64,000 nucleotides of DNA from Streptomyces cyaneogriseus subsp. noncyanogenus (GCF_000931445.1 NZ_CP010849.1:4650001-4714000); one strand, 5' to 3'; numbered from the stretch's first letter, positions 53,029 through 62,070 are shown. The notes: generated by a model from the letters alone, not told the origin. Numbers and translations: made by a program.

Positions 53029-54633
53029 TCACCTCAGCTCCTCGGTCATCGCCGCGCGCAGCCGCAGGGTGGTGACCAGGCGCTGGAAGGACTCCGCCCA
53101 GTACCCGCCCGCGCCCGGTGACGCGTCCTCCGGTTCTTCGGGCATGGCGAGCAGAGCGTCGAGGCGGTTGGCCTCGGCGGGGTCGAGGCAGCGTTCGGCC
53201 AGGCCCATGACGCCGCTGAAGCTCCACGGGTAACTGCCGGCGTCCCGCGCGATGTTGAGCGCGTCGACCACCGCGCGCCCCAGGGGGGCCGCCCAGGGCA
53301 CGGCGCAGACGCCGAGGAGCTGGAACGCCTCGGACAGGCCGTGCGTCGCGATGAAACCGGCGACCCACTCGGCCCGTTCGCCGGCGGACAGGGTGCCGAG
53401 CAGCTTGGCGCGTTCGGCCAGGGACACCGCGCCCGGGCCGCCGGCCTCCGGTGCCGTGGGCGCGCCGAGCAGGGCCCGGGCCCACTCCGCGTCGCGCTGG
53501 CGTACGGCCGCCCGGCACCAGGCCGCGTGCAGGTCGTCGTGCCAGTCGTCGGCCACCGGCAGTGTGACGATCTCGCCGGGCGTGCGCCCGCCGAGCCGTG
53601 CGGACCAGATGTCCAGCGGTGCCGCCTCCACGAGCTGGCCGAACCACCAGGAGCGCGCGCCGCGGCCGGTGGGCGGGGTGGGCAGGACGCCGTCCCGCTC
53701 CATGTTCGCGTCGCACTCGTGCGGCGCCTCCACGACGATCGCCGGGGTGTCCCGGGTGCGGTCGACGGCCACGCAGGCCGCCGCCCGGGCCGCCATGCGG
53801 GAGGCGAGGGCCGAGCCCGGCAGGGCGGACAGCAGCTCCGCCGCCGTGGTGCGCACATTGCGGCTGCGGTCGGTGAGCGCCTGTTCCAGGAAGGGCTCGT
53901 CCTCGGGGCCGAGGCCGGTGCGCAGCGAGTCGAGGAACATCAGGCGGTCCTCCGCCCGCTCCGTCGCCCAGGTGGAGGCGAGCAGGTCGCGCCCGGCGGC
54001 CGGATCGCGGGAGCGCAGGGACGACAGCAGGGCGACGCGTTCGGCGAACAGGCCCTCCTGCCAGAGCGCACGTGTCTGCTCCGGGTCGCCGGGGCGGCCG
54101 AGCGCGCCCGTCCCGCCCGCCGCGCGCAGGGCGAACCGCCAGTCCGGGTTGAGCCGGGCCAGCCACAGCGCGCGCGGCCCGGCGAACCTCAGGACCGCCG
54201 GGCGCAGGTCCGTGCGTCCCCGGGCCGCGTCCAGCAGGGCGGGCAGTGCCTGCGCGGGTGCCGCGAAGCCCCGGGCCTCGGCCGCCGCGAGCCACTGGGG
54301 CAGCAGCTCCATCAGGTCGGGCGCGGCCCCCCTGCCGGACGCGGCCGGACGGTTGGCCAGCAGCATGGCGAGGCGGCGGGCGGCCGGGGCGGGCAGCGGC
54401 GGCCGGGGGTCGGCGGGCGCCGGTTCGAGGCGGTCCGCGGCCGGTGCGGGGCGCACCCCGGCGCGTCTGCGGACGGTCTCCACGGCCGCCGCGTCCAGCA
54501 GCGCCGCCGGCGCCCCGGGGCCGGGCGCGCAGCCCGGGGGCGTACGCCGCTCCGTGCCCAGCAGCGCCGCCGTGACGAGTTCCTCCCAGCCGCCCGGGAC
54601 GGGCGCGTCGGCAGGAGAAGACGTCCTGGTCAT
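53029..54633 (-). CDS. DUF5691-family protein of the SWIM/MoxR module
   Basis: A 534-residue cytoplasmic, mostly helical protein without a known enzymatic motif. It starts MTRTSSPADAPVPGGWEELV followed by TAALLGTERR, a pattern I associate with DUF5691, and has HEAT-like alternating helices in the middle (AERAEDRLMFLDSLRTGLG, DEPFLEQALTDRSRNVRTTA). It lies 20 bases after the SWIM gene on the same strand and surely shares its transcript. The neighbours suggest an adaptor or scaffold role. The function is not known. Confidence 0.8.
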   Translation of the reverse strand: MTRTSSPADAPVPGGWEELVTAALLGTERRTPPGCAPGPGAPAALLDAAAVETVRRRAGVRPAPAADRLEPAPADPRPPLPAPAARRLAMLLANRPAASGRGAAPDLMELLPQWLAAAEARGFAAPAQALPALLDAARGRTDLRPAVLRFAGPRALWLARLNPDWRFALRAAGGTGALGRPGDPEQTRALWQEGLFAERVALLSSLRSRDPAAGRDLLASTWATERAEDRLMFLDSLRTGLGPEDEPFLEQALTDRSRNVRTTAAELLSALPGSALASRMAARAAACVAVDRTRDTPAIVVEAPHECDANMERDGVLPTPPTGRGARSWWFGQLVEAAPLDIWSARLGGRTPGEIVTLPVADDWHDDLHAAWCRAAVRQRDAEWARALLGAPTAPEAGGPGAVSLAERAKLLGTLSAGERAEWVAGFIATHGLSEAFQLLGVCAVPWAAPLGRAVVDALNIARDAGSYPWSFSGVMGLAERCLDPAEANRLDALLAMPEEPEDASPGAGGYWAESFQRLVTTLRLRAAMTEELR

Positions 54634-54653
54634 GCGGTTCCTTTCCGGTCGGC

Positions 54654-56009
54654 TCAGCAGAGGGGGACGGCGGCGCCCTCGCCGGCGGGCCAGACCGTCA
54701 GCGGGGTGAAGCCCTGGTGGCCGAGCTCGCCGAAGACCTTGACGGGCGCGCCGCCCGAGACGGCGACCAGGCGCCACAGGCCGGGCCGGGCCCGGGCGGC
54801 GGCCGTGAGCGGCAGGGCCGTCTCCGCGTCGGCGTCCGCCACCTGCCAGGAGTCGCCGTCCGGGGCCGGGACCACCCGGTCCAGGGTCACCGGGACCGCG
54901 TCCAGCCAGGGGTCGTCGCGCAGCGCGTCGCCGTAGCGGGCGGCGGCCCGCGCGGTGGTCAGCCCGGGTGGGCGGATCGAGGTGGGCGCGGGCGGGGCGA
55001 ACCGCTCGCCGAGGGCCGCCCGCCACTGCCCCGGGCCCGGGTAGGCGGACACCTCCGCCTCCAGCGCCAGTCCGGGCGGCAGCGCCAGGTCGGGAGCGCG
55101 GCCGGCCGCGCCGTAGGAGAGGAGCAGCACGGTCCGCTGCGACCGGGCGCCGTACAGCCAGACGCGACGGGTCGTCAGACGGCTGTCCGCGGTGTCGTAC
55201 TGGGCGAGGACCAGCCAGTCGTCGCGCAGGGGCGGGCCGTCCGGCGCGGCGGGCAGCCCGATGCGCGAGCGGACCGTCACGGCCAGACCGCCGGGCAGTT
55301 CCTCCCGGTGCAGCCAGCCCCGGCCCAGGAGGTGGAGGAGGGCGCACTCCTCCAGCAGGCGCGCGGGCCACCCGGATCCGGAGGACGGGATCGCGGCCGC
55401 CTCGCGCACGCGGGCGGCCAGACCGGGCGCCTGCGCGTCGACCATCCGGGCGGCGGTCTCCTCCCACAGCCCGTACCCCGCCTGCTGGACGCCGGCCAGG
55501 CCCCCGCGCAGCAGGTCCGCCAGCCGCTGCTCCAGCTCTGTCGCCCCCGCGGTGATCCGCTCGGCCCGCCGCTCCGCCCGGCGCCGCGCCGCCTGCGGGT
55601 CGGCGGGCGGGGAGGCGGCGCCGGGCGCCTCGGCCGGCCGCTCCGGCTCCGCGCGTCCGCGCCGGGCCGCGATCCACCGCTCCGCCCAGTCCGGCGGCTG
55701 CCCCCGCGGCACGGCGCCCTCCCCGCCCGCCCAGAGCAGCAGCAGCCCGAGCGCGTGCTTGCACGGCACCTTGCGGCTCGGGCAACCGCACCTGTACGCC
55801 GGGCCGGAGGCGTCCGCGACATCGACGACCGTCCGATACCGCTCACCACCGCTGCTCTCGCACAGCCCCCACACCGCCCCGTCCCCGGAACCGCCCGCCC
55901 CGGACCACGGCCCGGCCACGCCGAGTCCGCGGCCCGCCTCGCGTGACGCCGCGTCAGGTGCCAGTGCCAGCACCTGGTCCGTGGTCCAGCGCACCCCCTG
56001 CTGAGTCAT
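54654..56009 (-). CDS. SWIM zinc-finger protein
   Basis: A 451-residue protein. The SWIM signature CxCx(n)CxH is YRCGCPSRKVPCKHALGLLL near residue 75, which binds zinc and usually mediates DNA or protein contact. The rest is helical with an ERRAERITAGATELEQRLAD segment. A C-terminal beta-rich half lacks catalytic motifs I recognise. It is the promoter-proximal gene of the SWIM-DUF5691 unit and is divergent from the MoxR-DUF5682-VWA unit. TACCTT seven bases before the ATG at 56009 could be a leaderless -10. Confidence 0.85.
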   Translation of the reverse strand: MTQQGVRWTTDQVLALAPDAASREAGRGLGVAGPWSGAGGSGDGAVWGLCESSGGERYRTVVDVADASGPAYRCGCPSRKVPCKHALGLLLLWAGGEGAVPRGQPPDWAERWIAARRGRAEPERPAEAPGAASPPADPQAARRRAERRAERITAGATELEQRLADLLRGGLAGVQQAGYGLWEETAARMVDAQAPGLAARVREAAAIPSSGSGWPARLLEECALLHLLGRGWLHREELPGGLAVTVRSRIGLPAAPDGPPLRDDWLVLAQYDTADSRLTTRRVWLYGARSQRTVLLLSYGAAGRAPDLALPPGLALEAEVSAYPGPGQWRAALGERFAPPAPTSIRPPGLTTARAAARYGDALRDDPWLDAVPVTLDRVVPAPDGDSWQVADADAETALPLTAAARARPGLWRLVAVSGGAPVKVFGELGHQGFTPLTVWPAGEGAAVPLC

Positions 56010-56029
56010 GCGGTCGAAGGTAGAGGCCC

Positions 56030-56085
56030 CCACTGACAATGGCCCGAGACGGCGCGTTCGTGCAGGTCAGAGCGATTGTCAGTGG
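56030..56085. promoter_or_regulatory. Inverted repeat between the two divergent units of the MoxR module
   Basis: CCACTGACAAT (56030-56040) and ATTGTCAGTGG (56075-56085) are perfect 11-bp arms separated by 34 bases. Each arm contains TTGTCA reading outward. It may be a shared operator or a pair of mirror-image promoter elements. Confidence 0.5.
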
Positions 56086-56141
56086 CGTGGTGCACCGTGG
56101 GGACCAGATCCGAACCGGCCGAGCTGGAGGGGGACTCAGCC

Positions 56142-57320
56142 ATGCCTGTCTCCGTAGAACCGTCGTCCGCCGACCCGGGCCGGGACGAGTCCGCGCCCAC
56201 CCACCCGGGCTCCGTTCCCGATCCCGCGGGCACGCCGGGGGGACAGGTGCTGCGCCCGCACGCCGAGGACGCCTTCGCCGCCGAACTGGCCGCGCTGGCC
56301 GCGCAGGACGACCGGCCGCGCCCGGTCCGCTGGAAGCTGTCGCCGTGGGCCGTGGCGACGTACCTGCTCGGCGGCACGCTCCCGGACGGCACGGTGATCA
56401 CACCGAAGTACGTGGGCCCGCGGCGGATCGTCGAGGTCGCCGTCAGCACCCTCGCCACCGACCGCGCGCTGCTCCTGCTCGGCGTGCCCGGCACCGCGAA
56501 GACCTGGGTGTCCGAGCACCTGGCCGCGGCGGTCAGCGGCGACTCCACCCTGCTGGTGCAGGGCACGGCCGGCACACCGGAGGAGGCGATCCGCTACGGC
56601 TGGAACTACGCGCGGCTGCTCACCCACGGCCCCAGCCGCGAGGCCCTCGTGCCCAGCCCGGTCATGCGGGCGATGGCCGAGGGGATGACCGCCCGGGTGG
56701 AGGAGCTGACCCGCATCCCGGCCGACGTGCAGGACACGCTCATCACGATCCTGTCGGAGAAGACGCTGCCGATACCGGAGCTGGGCCAGGAGGTGCAGGC
56801 GGTCCGCGGCTTCAACCTGATCGCCACGGCCAACGACCGCGACCGCGGTGTCAACGACCTGTCCAGTGCCCTGCGCCGCCGCTTCAACACCGTGGTGCTG
56901 CCGCTGCCGGAGAGCGCCGAGGCGGAGGTCGGCATCGTCGCGCGCCGGGTGGAGCAGATCGGCCGCTCTCTCGACCTGCCGGCCGGGCCGGAGGGCATCG
57001 ACGAGATCCGCCGCGTCGTGACCGTCTTCCGCGAGCTGCGGGACGGTGTGACGGCCGACGGGCGGACGAAGCTGAAGTCACCGAGCGGCACGCTGTCCAC
57101 CGCCGAGGCCATCTCCGTCGTCACCAACGGCCTCGCGCTGGCCGCCCACTTCGGTGACGGCGTGCTGCGGCCGGGCGATGTCGCCGCCGGTCTCCTCGGG
57201 GCCGTCGTCCGCGATCCGGCGGCCGACCGCGTCATCTGGCAGGAGTACCTGGAGACGGTCGTGCGCGAGCGGGACGGCTGGAAGGACTTCTACCGCGCCT
57301 GCCGGGAGGTGAGCGTGTGA
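56142..57320 (+). CDS. MoxR-type AAA+ ATPase
   Basis: A 392-residue AAA+ ATPase. Walker A is GVPGTAKT (about residue 126), the sensor-1 region contains NLIATANDRDRGVNDLSSAL and an Arg-finger-like SALRRRFN follows. MoxR ATPases work as chaperones that insert cofactors or remodel partners, normally together with VWA proteins; here a VWA gene lies two genes downstream. ATG 56142 is preceded by GGAGGGGGA at about 10 bases. It is the first gene of the rightward unit. Confidence 0.9.
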   Translation: MPVSVEPSSADPGRDESAPTHPGSVPDPAGTPGGQVLRPHAEDAFAAELAALAAQDDRPRPVRWKLSPWAVATYLLGGTLPDGTVITPKYVGPRRIVEVAVSTLATDRALLLLGVPGTAKTWVSEHLAAAVSGDSTLLVQGTAGTPEEAIRYGWNYARLLTHGPSREALVPSPVMRAMAEGMTARVEELTRIPADVQDTLITILSEKTLPIPELGQEVQAVRGFNLIATANDRDRGVNDLSSALRRRFNTVVLPLPESAEAEVGIVARRVEQIGRSLDLPAGPEGIDEIRRVVTVFRELRDGVTADGRTKLKSPSGTLSTAEAISVVTNGLALAAHFGDGVLRPGDVAAGLLGAVVRDPAADRVIWQEYLETVVRERDGWKDFYRACREVSV

Positions 57321-57402
57321 GGTGCCGGGCGGGCAGGCCGCGGGCCGGCACCGGCGGGCCGGACGGCGGACGAAGGGGCGCGACGGACCCCAGGGGGACG
57401 GT

Positions 57403-59889
57403 ATGACGGGTGCGGACAGGGCCCGGCGCGGCGGGGGAGCGGGGGCGGAGCCGCTGCTGCTCGGGGTGCGTCACCACGGGCCGGGATCGGCGCGGGCGGT
57501 GCGGGCGGCGCTGGACGCGGCCCGGCCCCGGGCGGTGCTGATCGAAGGACCGCCCGAGGCGGACGTCCTCGTCCCGCTGGCCGCCGCGGAGGGCATGCGT
57601 CCACCGGTCGCCCTCCTCGCCCACGCCGTCGACGAACCAGGGCGGTCGGCCTTCTGGCCGCTGGCCGGGTTCTCCCCGGAGTGGGTCGCCCTGCGCTGGG
57701 CCCTCGACCACGGCGTCCCGGCCCGCTTCATCGACCTTCCGGCCGCGCACACCCTGGCCTGGGACACGCCGGAGGTGGACACGGCGGAGACCGACACCGC
57801 GGACGGGGACACCGCACAGGGGGACGCGCCGGAGGAGGACGGGGCCGCGGGCCTGCCCGCCGACCCGCACGCTCCCGGGGCGGACGCGGGCGGCGGGCAG
57901 GTCCCCGACGCCCGGATCGATCCGCTGGCCGTGCTGGCCGAGACCGCCGGCTACGACGACCCCGAACGCTGGTGGGAGGACGTCGTCGAGCACCGGGGCG
58001 CCGGCGCCGGGGACGCGCTGGCGCCGTTCACCGCGCTGGAGGACGCCATGGGCGCCCTGCGCGAGACGTACGGGGACGGCGGGCACGGCCGGGACCCGGT
58101 CCGCGAGGCGTACATGCGGCTCCGGGTGCGGGCGGCGCGGCGCGAGTTCGCCGGCGACGTGGCCGTGGTGTGCGGGGCCTGGCACGTGCCGGCCCTGCGG
58201 CGGGCGGCGACCGTCGCCGCCGACCGGGCGCTGCTGAAGGGCCTGCCCAGGATCAAGGTGGACCTGACCTGGGTGCCGTGGACCCACCGCAGGCTGTCGC
58301 GGGCGAGCGGGTACGGGGCGGGCATCGACGCGCCGGGCTGGTACGGGCACCTGTTCAGTGCGCCGGACCGGCCCGTCGAGCGGTGGCTGACGAAAGTGGC
58401 CGGGCTGCTGCGGGAAGAGGGCCGGGCCGTCTCCTCCGCCCACGTCATTGAGGCGGTGCGGCTGGCGCGGACGCTCGCCGCGCTGCGCGGCAGACCGCTG
58501 CCCGGGCTCGGCGAGACGACCGACGCCGTGCGGGCGGTGATGTGCGAGGGCTCCGAGGTGCCGCTGGCGCTGGTGCGGGACCGGCTGGTGGTGGGCGACG
58601 TCCTGGGGGAGGTGCCGCCCGAGGCGCCCGCGGTGCCCCTCCAGCGCGACCTCCACCGGCTCCAGCGGCGGCTGCGGCTCAAACCGGAGGCCGGTGAGCG
58701 GGAACTCGCACTGGACCTGCGCAAGGAGACCGACGCGGGGCGCAGCAGACTGCTGCACCGGCTGCGGCTGCTCGGCGCCCCCTGGGGCGAACCGGCCGCC
58801 TCACACGGCAGTACGGGCACCTTCCGGGAGACGTGGCGGCTGCGCTGGGAGCCGGAGCTGTCCGTGCGGGTCGCCGAGGCGGGGGTGTGGGGGACGACCG
58901 TGCTCACCGCCGCGACCGCCAAGGCGGAGGCGGACGCCGTCGCCGCGCACGGCCTCGCCGAGGTCACCGCCCTCGCCGAGCAGTGCCTCCTGGCCGGTCT
59001 GCCGAAGGCGCTCCCCACGGTGATGCGGGTCCTCGCCGACCGTGCCGCGCTCGACGCCGACGTCGGCCGGCTCGCGCAGGCGCTGCCCGCCCTCGTCCGC
59101 GCCCTGCGCTACGGCGATGTGCGCGGCACGCACACCGGGGCGCTGGCCGAGGTCGCCGCGGGCCTCGCCGCGCGGATCTTCGTCGGCCTGCCCCCGGCCT
59201 GTACGGCACTGGACGCCGACGCGGCCGAGGAGATGCGGCGGCACGTGGACGCCGTCCACGGGGCGGTGGGGCTGCTCGGCGACGATCCGGCGCCGGGCCA
59301 CGGTGATCTGCGCGGCCGGTGGCGGGCGGTGCTGCGGGCCCTGTCCGCACGGGACGCCGTCCACGGCGTCGTCCGGGGGCGCGCCCTGCGGCTGCTCCTG
59401 GACGAGGGGGCGCTGTCCCCCGAGGAGGCCGAGCGGTCCATGGGCCTGGCGCTGTCCCCGGCCGCACCGCCCGCGGACGCGGCCGCCTGGATCGAGGGCT
59501 TCGTCGGCGGCGGCACCGGCACCGGCATGCTCCTGGTCCACGACGAACGACTGCTCCGGCTGGTCGACCACTGGCTGACCGGCGTGCCCGCCGAGGCGTT
59601 CACCGACGTACTGCCGCTGCTGCGCCGCACCTTCTCGGCGTACGAGCCGGGGGTGCGCCGCACCCTGGGCGAACTGGCCCGGCGCGGACCGGGGCGGTGG
59701 GGGAGCGCGGCGAGCGCCGGTCCCGGCCTGCCGGGTTTCGCCGCCGAGCTCGACTCCGAGCGCGCCGACGCGGTGCTGCCGGTGGTACGGCTGCTGCTGG
59801 GGCTGGGCGGCGCGGACGGCCGGGGCGGGGCGGACGGCGGAGAACGGCGATACAGCGAGGGCGACGACCTGGTGGGGGCGGACGGATGA
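57403..59889 (+). CDS. DUF5682-family protein with TraB/EreA/ChaN-like N-terminal domain
   Basis: An 828-residue cytoplasmic protein of unknown function. The N-terminal third shows GVRHHGPGSARAVRAALDA, then RAVLIEGPPEAD, and later VVCGAWHVPAL. These resemble the paired GxxH motifs and the Glu of the TIKI/TraB/EreA/ChaN hydrolase group; this is my reading by eye. The rest is mainly helical (ALPALVRALRYGDVRGTHTG) with no motif I can name. ATG 57403 with GGGGGACGGT is preferred over 57322. The stop overlaps the VWA gene (ATGA). Confidence 0.82.
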   Translation: MTGADRARRGGGAGAEPLLLGVRHHGPGSARAVRAALDAARPRAVLIEGPPEADVLVPLAAAEGMRPPVALLAHAVDEPGRSAFWPLAGFSPEWVALRWALDHGVPARFIDLPAAHTLAWDTPEVDTAETDTADGDTAQGDAPEEDGAAGLPADPHAPGADAGGGQVPDARIDPLAVLAETAGYDDPERWWEDVVEHRGAGAGDALAPFTALEDAMGALRETYGDGGHGRDPVREAYMRLRVRAARREFAGDVAVVCGAWHVPALRRAATVAADRALLKGLPRIKVDLTWVPWTHRRLSRASGYGAGIDAPGWYGHLFSAPDRPVERWLTKVAGLLREEGRAVSSAHVIEAVRLARTLAALRGRPLPGLGETTDAVRAVMCEGSEVPLALVRDRLVVGDVLGEVPPEAPAVPLQRDLHRLQRRLRLKPEAGERELALDLRKETDAGRSRLLHRLRLLGAPWGEPAASHGSTGTFRETWRLRWEPELSVRVAEAGVWGTTVLTAATAKAEADAVAAHGLAEVTALAEQCLLAGLPKALPTVMRVLADRAALDADVGRLAQALPALVRALRYGDVRGTHTGALAEVAAGLAARIFVGLPPACTALDADAAEEMRRHVDAVHGAVGLLGDDPAPGHGDLRGRWRAVLRALSARDAVHGVVRGRALRLLLDEGALSPEEAERSMGLALSPAAPPADAAAWIEGFVGGGTGTGMLLVHDERLLRLVDHWLTGVPAEAFTDVLPLLRRTFSAYEPGVRRTLGELARRGPGRWGSAASAGPGLPGFAAELDSERADAVLPVVRLLLGLGGADGRGGADGGERRYSEGDDLVGADG

Positions 59890-61049
59890 CGAGCGAGCCG
59901 GTGGACGCGGGACAGGAACGGCTGCGGCGGTGGCGGCTGGTGCTCGGGGGCGACGCGGCCGACGGCACCGGCCGGGCGCTGTCGGGGGCGGACGCCGCGA
60001 TGGACAGGGCGCTCGCCGCGCTCTACGGGAAGGGGGACGCACCGCGCGGCGGCCGGGACCGTTCGGCGGGGCTGGGCGCCTCGGCGCCGTCCGTGGCGCG
60101 CTGGCTGGGGGACATCCGGACGTACTTCCCCTCCTCCGTCGTGCGGGTCATGCAACGGGACGCCATCGACCGGCTCGGCCTGGCCACGCTCCTGATGGAG
60201 CCGGAGATGCTGGAGGCGGTGGAGGCCGACGTCCACCTCGTCGGCACCTTGCTGACGCTTCACGAGGCGATGCCGGAGAGGACGAAGGAGACGGCGCGAG
60301 CCGTCGTCCGCACGGTCGTCGAGGACCTGGAGAAGCGGCTCGCGGCGCGGACCCGCTCCGCGCTCACCGGTGCCCTGGACCGCAGCGCCCGCGTCAGCCG
60401 GCCCCGCCACCACGACATCGACTGGAACCGCACGATCGCCGCCAACCTCAAGCACTACCTGCCGGAGCACCGGACGGTCGTGCCGGAGCGGCTCGTCGGC
60501 TACGGGCGGGCGTCCCGCTCGGTGCGCAAGGAGGTCGTCCTCTGCGTCGACCAGTCGGGGTCGATGGCGGCCTCGGTGGTGTACGCGTCCGTGTTCGGGG
60601 CGGTGCTCGCGTCGATGCGGTCGATCGCCACCCGGCTCGTCGTCTTCGACACGGCGGTCGTCGACCTCACGGACCGGCTGGACGACCCGGTCGACGTGCT
60701 GTTCGGCACCCGGCTCGGCGGCGGCACGGACATCAACCGGGCGCTGGCCTACTGCCAGTCGCGGATCACCCGGCCCACCGAGACGGTGGTGGTGCTGATC
60801 AGCGACCTCTACGAGGGAGGCATACGGGACGAGATGCTCAAGCGGGTGGCGGCGATGAAGGCGTCGGGGGTGCAGTTCGTGACACTGCTCGCGCTGTCGG
60901 ACGAAGGGACTCCCGCGTACGACCGGGAGCACGCCGCGGCGCTCGCCGCCCTGGACGCACCGGCCTTCGCCTGCACGCCCGACCTCTTCCCCGAGGTGAT
61001 GGCGGCGGCGCTGGAAAAACGCCCCCTTCCGGTGCCGGACCGCGGGTGA
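59886..61049 (+). CDS. VWA (von Willebrand A) domain protein
   Basis: A 387-residue cytoplasmic protein. The C-terminal VWA domain has a complete MIDAS: DQSGSM (DxSxS), GGGTDINRA (Thr) and VLISDLYEGG (Asp), so it should bind a divalent metal and a partner acidic residue. The N-terminal half is helical. VWA plus MoxR pairs act as metal-dependent chaperone systems in other bacteria. Its start overlaps the DUF5682 stop (ATGA), giving a strict MoxR-DUF5682-VWA operon. The helix-rich N-terminus contains YFPSSVVRVMQRDAIDRLG. Confidence 0.9.
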   Translation: MTSEPVDAGQERLRRWRLVLGGDAADGTGRALSGADAAMDRALAALYGKGDAPRGGRDRSAGLGASAPSVARWLGDIRTYFPSSVVRVMQRDAIDRLGLATLLMEPEMLEAVEADVHLVGTLLTLHEAMPERTKETARAVVRTVVEDLEKRLAARTRSALTGALDRSARVSRPRHHDIDWNRTIAANLKHYLPEHRTVVPERLVGYGRASRSVRKEVVLCVDQSGSMAASVVYASVFGAVLASMRSIATRLVVFDTAVVDLTDRLDDPVDVLFGTRLGGGTDINRALAYCQSRITRPTETVVVLISDLYEGGIRDEMLKRVAAMKASGVQFVTLLALSDEGTPAYDREHAAALAALDAPAFACTPDLFPEVMAAALEKRPLPVPDRG

Positions 61050-61065
61050 CGCGGGTGACCTGTCT

Positions 61066-61144
61066 GGGCCCTTGACTCGCTTGGCAGAGCAGTGGGCTTT
61101 TTTTGCTCCGTTGGCTGCGGGTTCGCATCCCACACGGCCTACCA
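61066..61144 (+). pseudogene. Degenerate tRNA-Lys(UUU)-like sequence
   Basis: A cloverleaf can be drawn: acceptor GGGCCCT with ACGGCCT (one C-C mismatch, one G-U), D arm ACTC/GAGC (three of four pairs), anticodon arm TGGGC/GCTCC (four of five pairs) with a loop of seven T whose middle reads UUU, T arm GCGGG-TTCGCAT-CCCAC (one mismatch), and an encoded ACCA end. The T at position 37, the extra base before the anticodon stem and a mismatch in every arm argue for a decayed gene or attachment-site relic rather than a working tRNA. Confidence 0.55.
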
Positions 61145-61248
61145 CCGGCAGGTGGGAGGGGGAGCACCCTCTGGCCTGCGGCGGAGTGCCTTGATCGCTC
61201 TGGCCGGTCGGGTTCTCACCGGGAGTCGTCTGGCACCGGCGACATCGC

Positions 61249-61488
61249 TCAGGACACCAGGTCGAACTGCTTGAGCCAGTTCGGATCGGCATCACCGACC
61301 GTGGCGACCAGGCCGCCGCCGAGCAACACCATGTGCAGGGTGAAGGCGACCGGGTCGCCGTAGCGTTCCACCGCCTGACTGAGGGTCAGGTCGGGAGCGT
61401 CCGGATGGCCGGTGATCCCCGCTGCCTGGAAGTAGGCTGCCTTGTCGGACCTGACGGGGAGAGGGCGATGCAGTACTGCGAACGCCAC
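61249..61488 (-). pseudogene. Possible gene remnant (3' part) in the mobile-element relic
   Basis: The C-terminal 65 residues (DKAAYFQAAGITGHPDAPDL, then YGDPVAFTLHMVLLGGGLVA and ending LKQFDLVS) read like a real protein, but the N-terminal part is arginine-rich noise that overlaps the gene on the other strand. There is no ribosome site before the possible GTG starts at 61488 and 61497. It looks like the surviving end of a gene cut by insertion of the neighbouring material. Confidence 0.35.
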
Positions 61489-61785
61489 GAAATGCACAAT
61501 TGTGCGGACTGCGCTCCGCGCGCGCCTCGCAGCGGCGCGCCCGCCAGCGAATGGGACGAATGGCCGGCAGCTGCGATCATCATCCACGCCAGCGGCAAGG
61601 CCCACCTTCCCGGCTGCGGGCACATCGTCCCGGCTGACATCCGACCACCCGTCTATGGCTGGGTGCTCACACCGTCACCCGGAGCATGGCGTCGCCTCGC
61701 GCCCTCCGACCCGCTCCACGCCACGCAGGGCAACACCGAGCGGGCGGCCGTGAGCCGCTGCCAGACCTGCGACGCAACGCAGTAG
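61468..61785 (+). CDS. Small Cys-rich protein in the mobile-element relic
   Basis: A 105-residue protein starting MQYCERHEMHNCADCAPRAP. ATG 61468 has GGGGAGAGGG seven bases upstream. Cys at positions 4, 12 and 15 plus His7 could form a zinc site; further Cys occur at GCGHIV and near the end (CQTCDATQ), giving a second possible CxxC site. There are no other motifs. Codon usage is less biased toward GC than in the core genes around it. It resembles the small accessory proteins found in Streptomyces integrative elements and phages. Confidence 0.55.
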   Translation: MQYCERHEMHNCADCAPRAPRSGAPASEWDEWPAAAIIIHASGKAHLPGCGHIVPADIRPPVYGWVLTPSPGAWRRLAPSDPLHATQGNTERAAVSRCQTCDATQ

Positions 61786-61828
61786 CAAGAGCTGCAAGTC
61801 GGGAAGCGAAGGCAGCGCGAGCTTCTCA

Positions 61829-62070
61829 GAGTCCCGCATCGAGCGGCTTGAACAGCGCGTCAGGGAGCTTGAGGGGAGCTGGGCAGTACGCGGCGCGTGT
61901 ACGAGGTCGACGGTCGCCAAGTTGTGAAGGTCGGCGGGTACGGATACCGCTGGTGTGGGAGCGACCCGCTCCAAGTCGGCGACCGCGTGCCGCTGCCTGA
62001 GAATCACGCGAGCCGTCTCAAGAGTGGCCCGGGCCCGACAGCAGGTGTGGTCAACGGCGAGGACCACTGA
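61829..62070 (+). pseudogene. Frameshifted mobile-element type protein remnant
   Basis: One frame encodes a coiled coil (SRIERLEQRVRELEGSWAVR) from 61829. The continuation that makes protein sense (VYEVDGRQVVKVGGYGYRWC, ending NGEDH at 62070) is in another frame, beginning at GTG 61897. A two-base insertion or one-base loss around GCGCGTG (61893-61899) would join them. I have seen this general layout in Streptomyces phage or element proteins, but that is memory, not a search. Confidence 0.42.
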
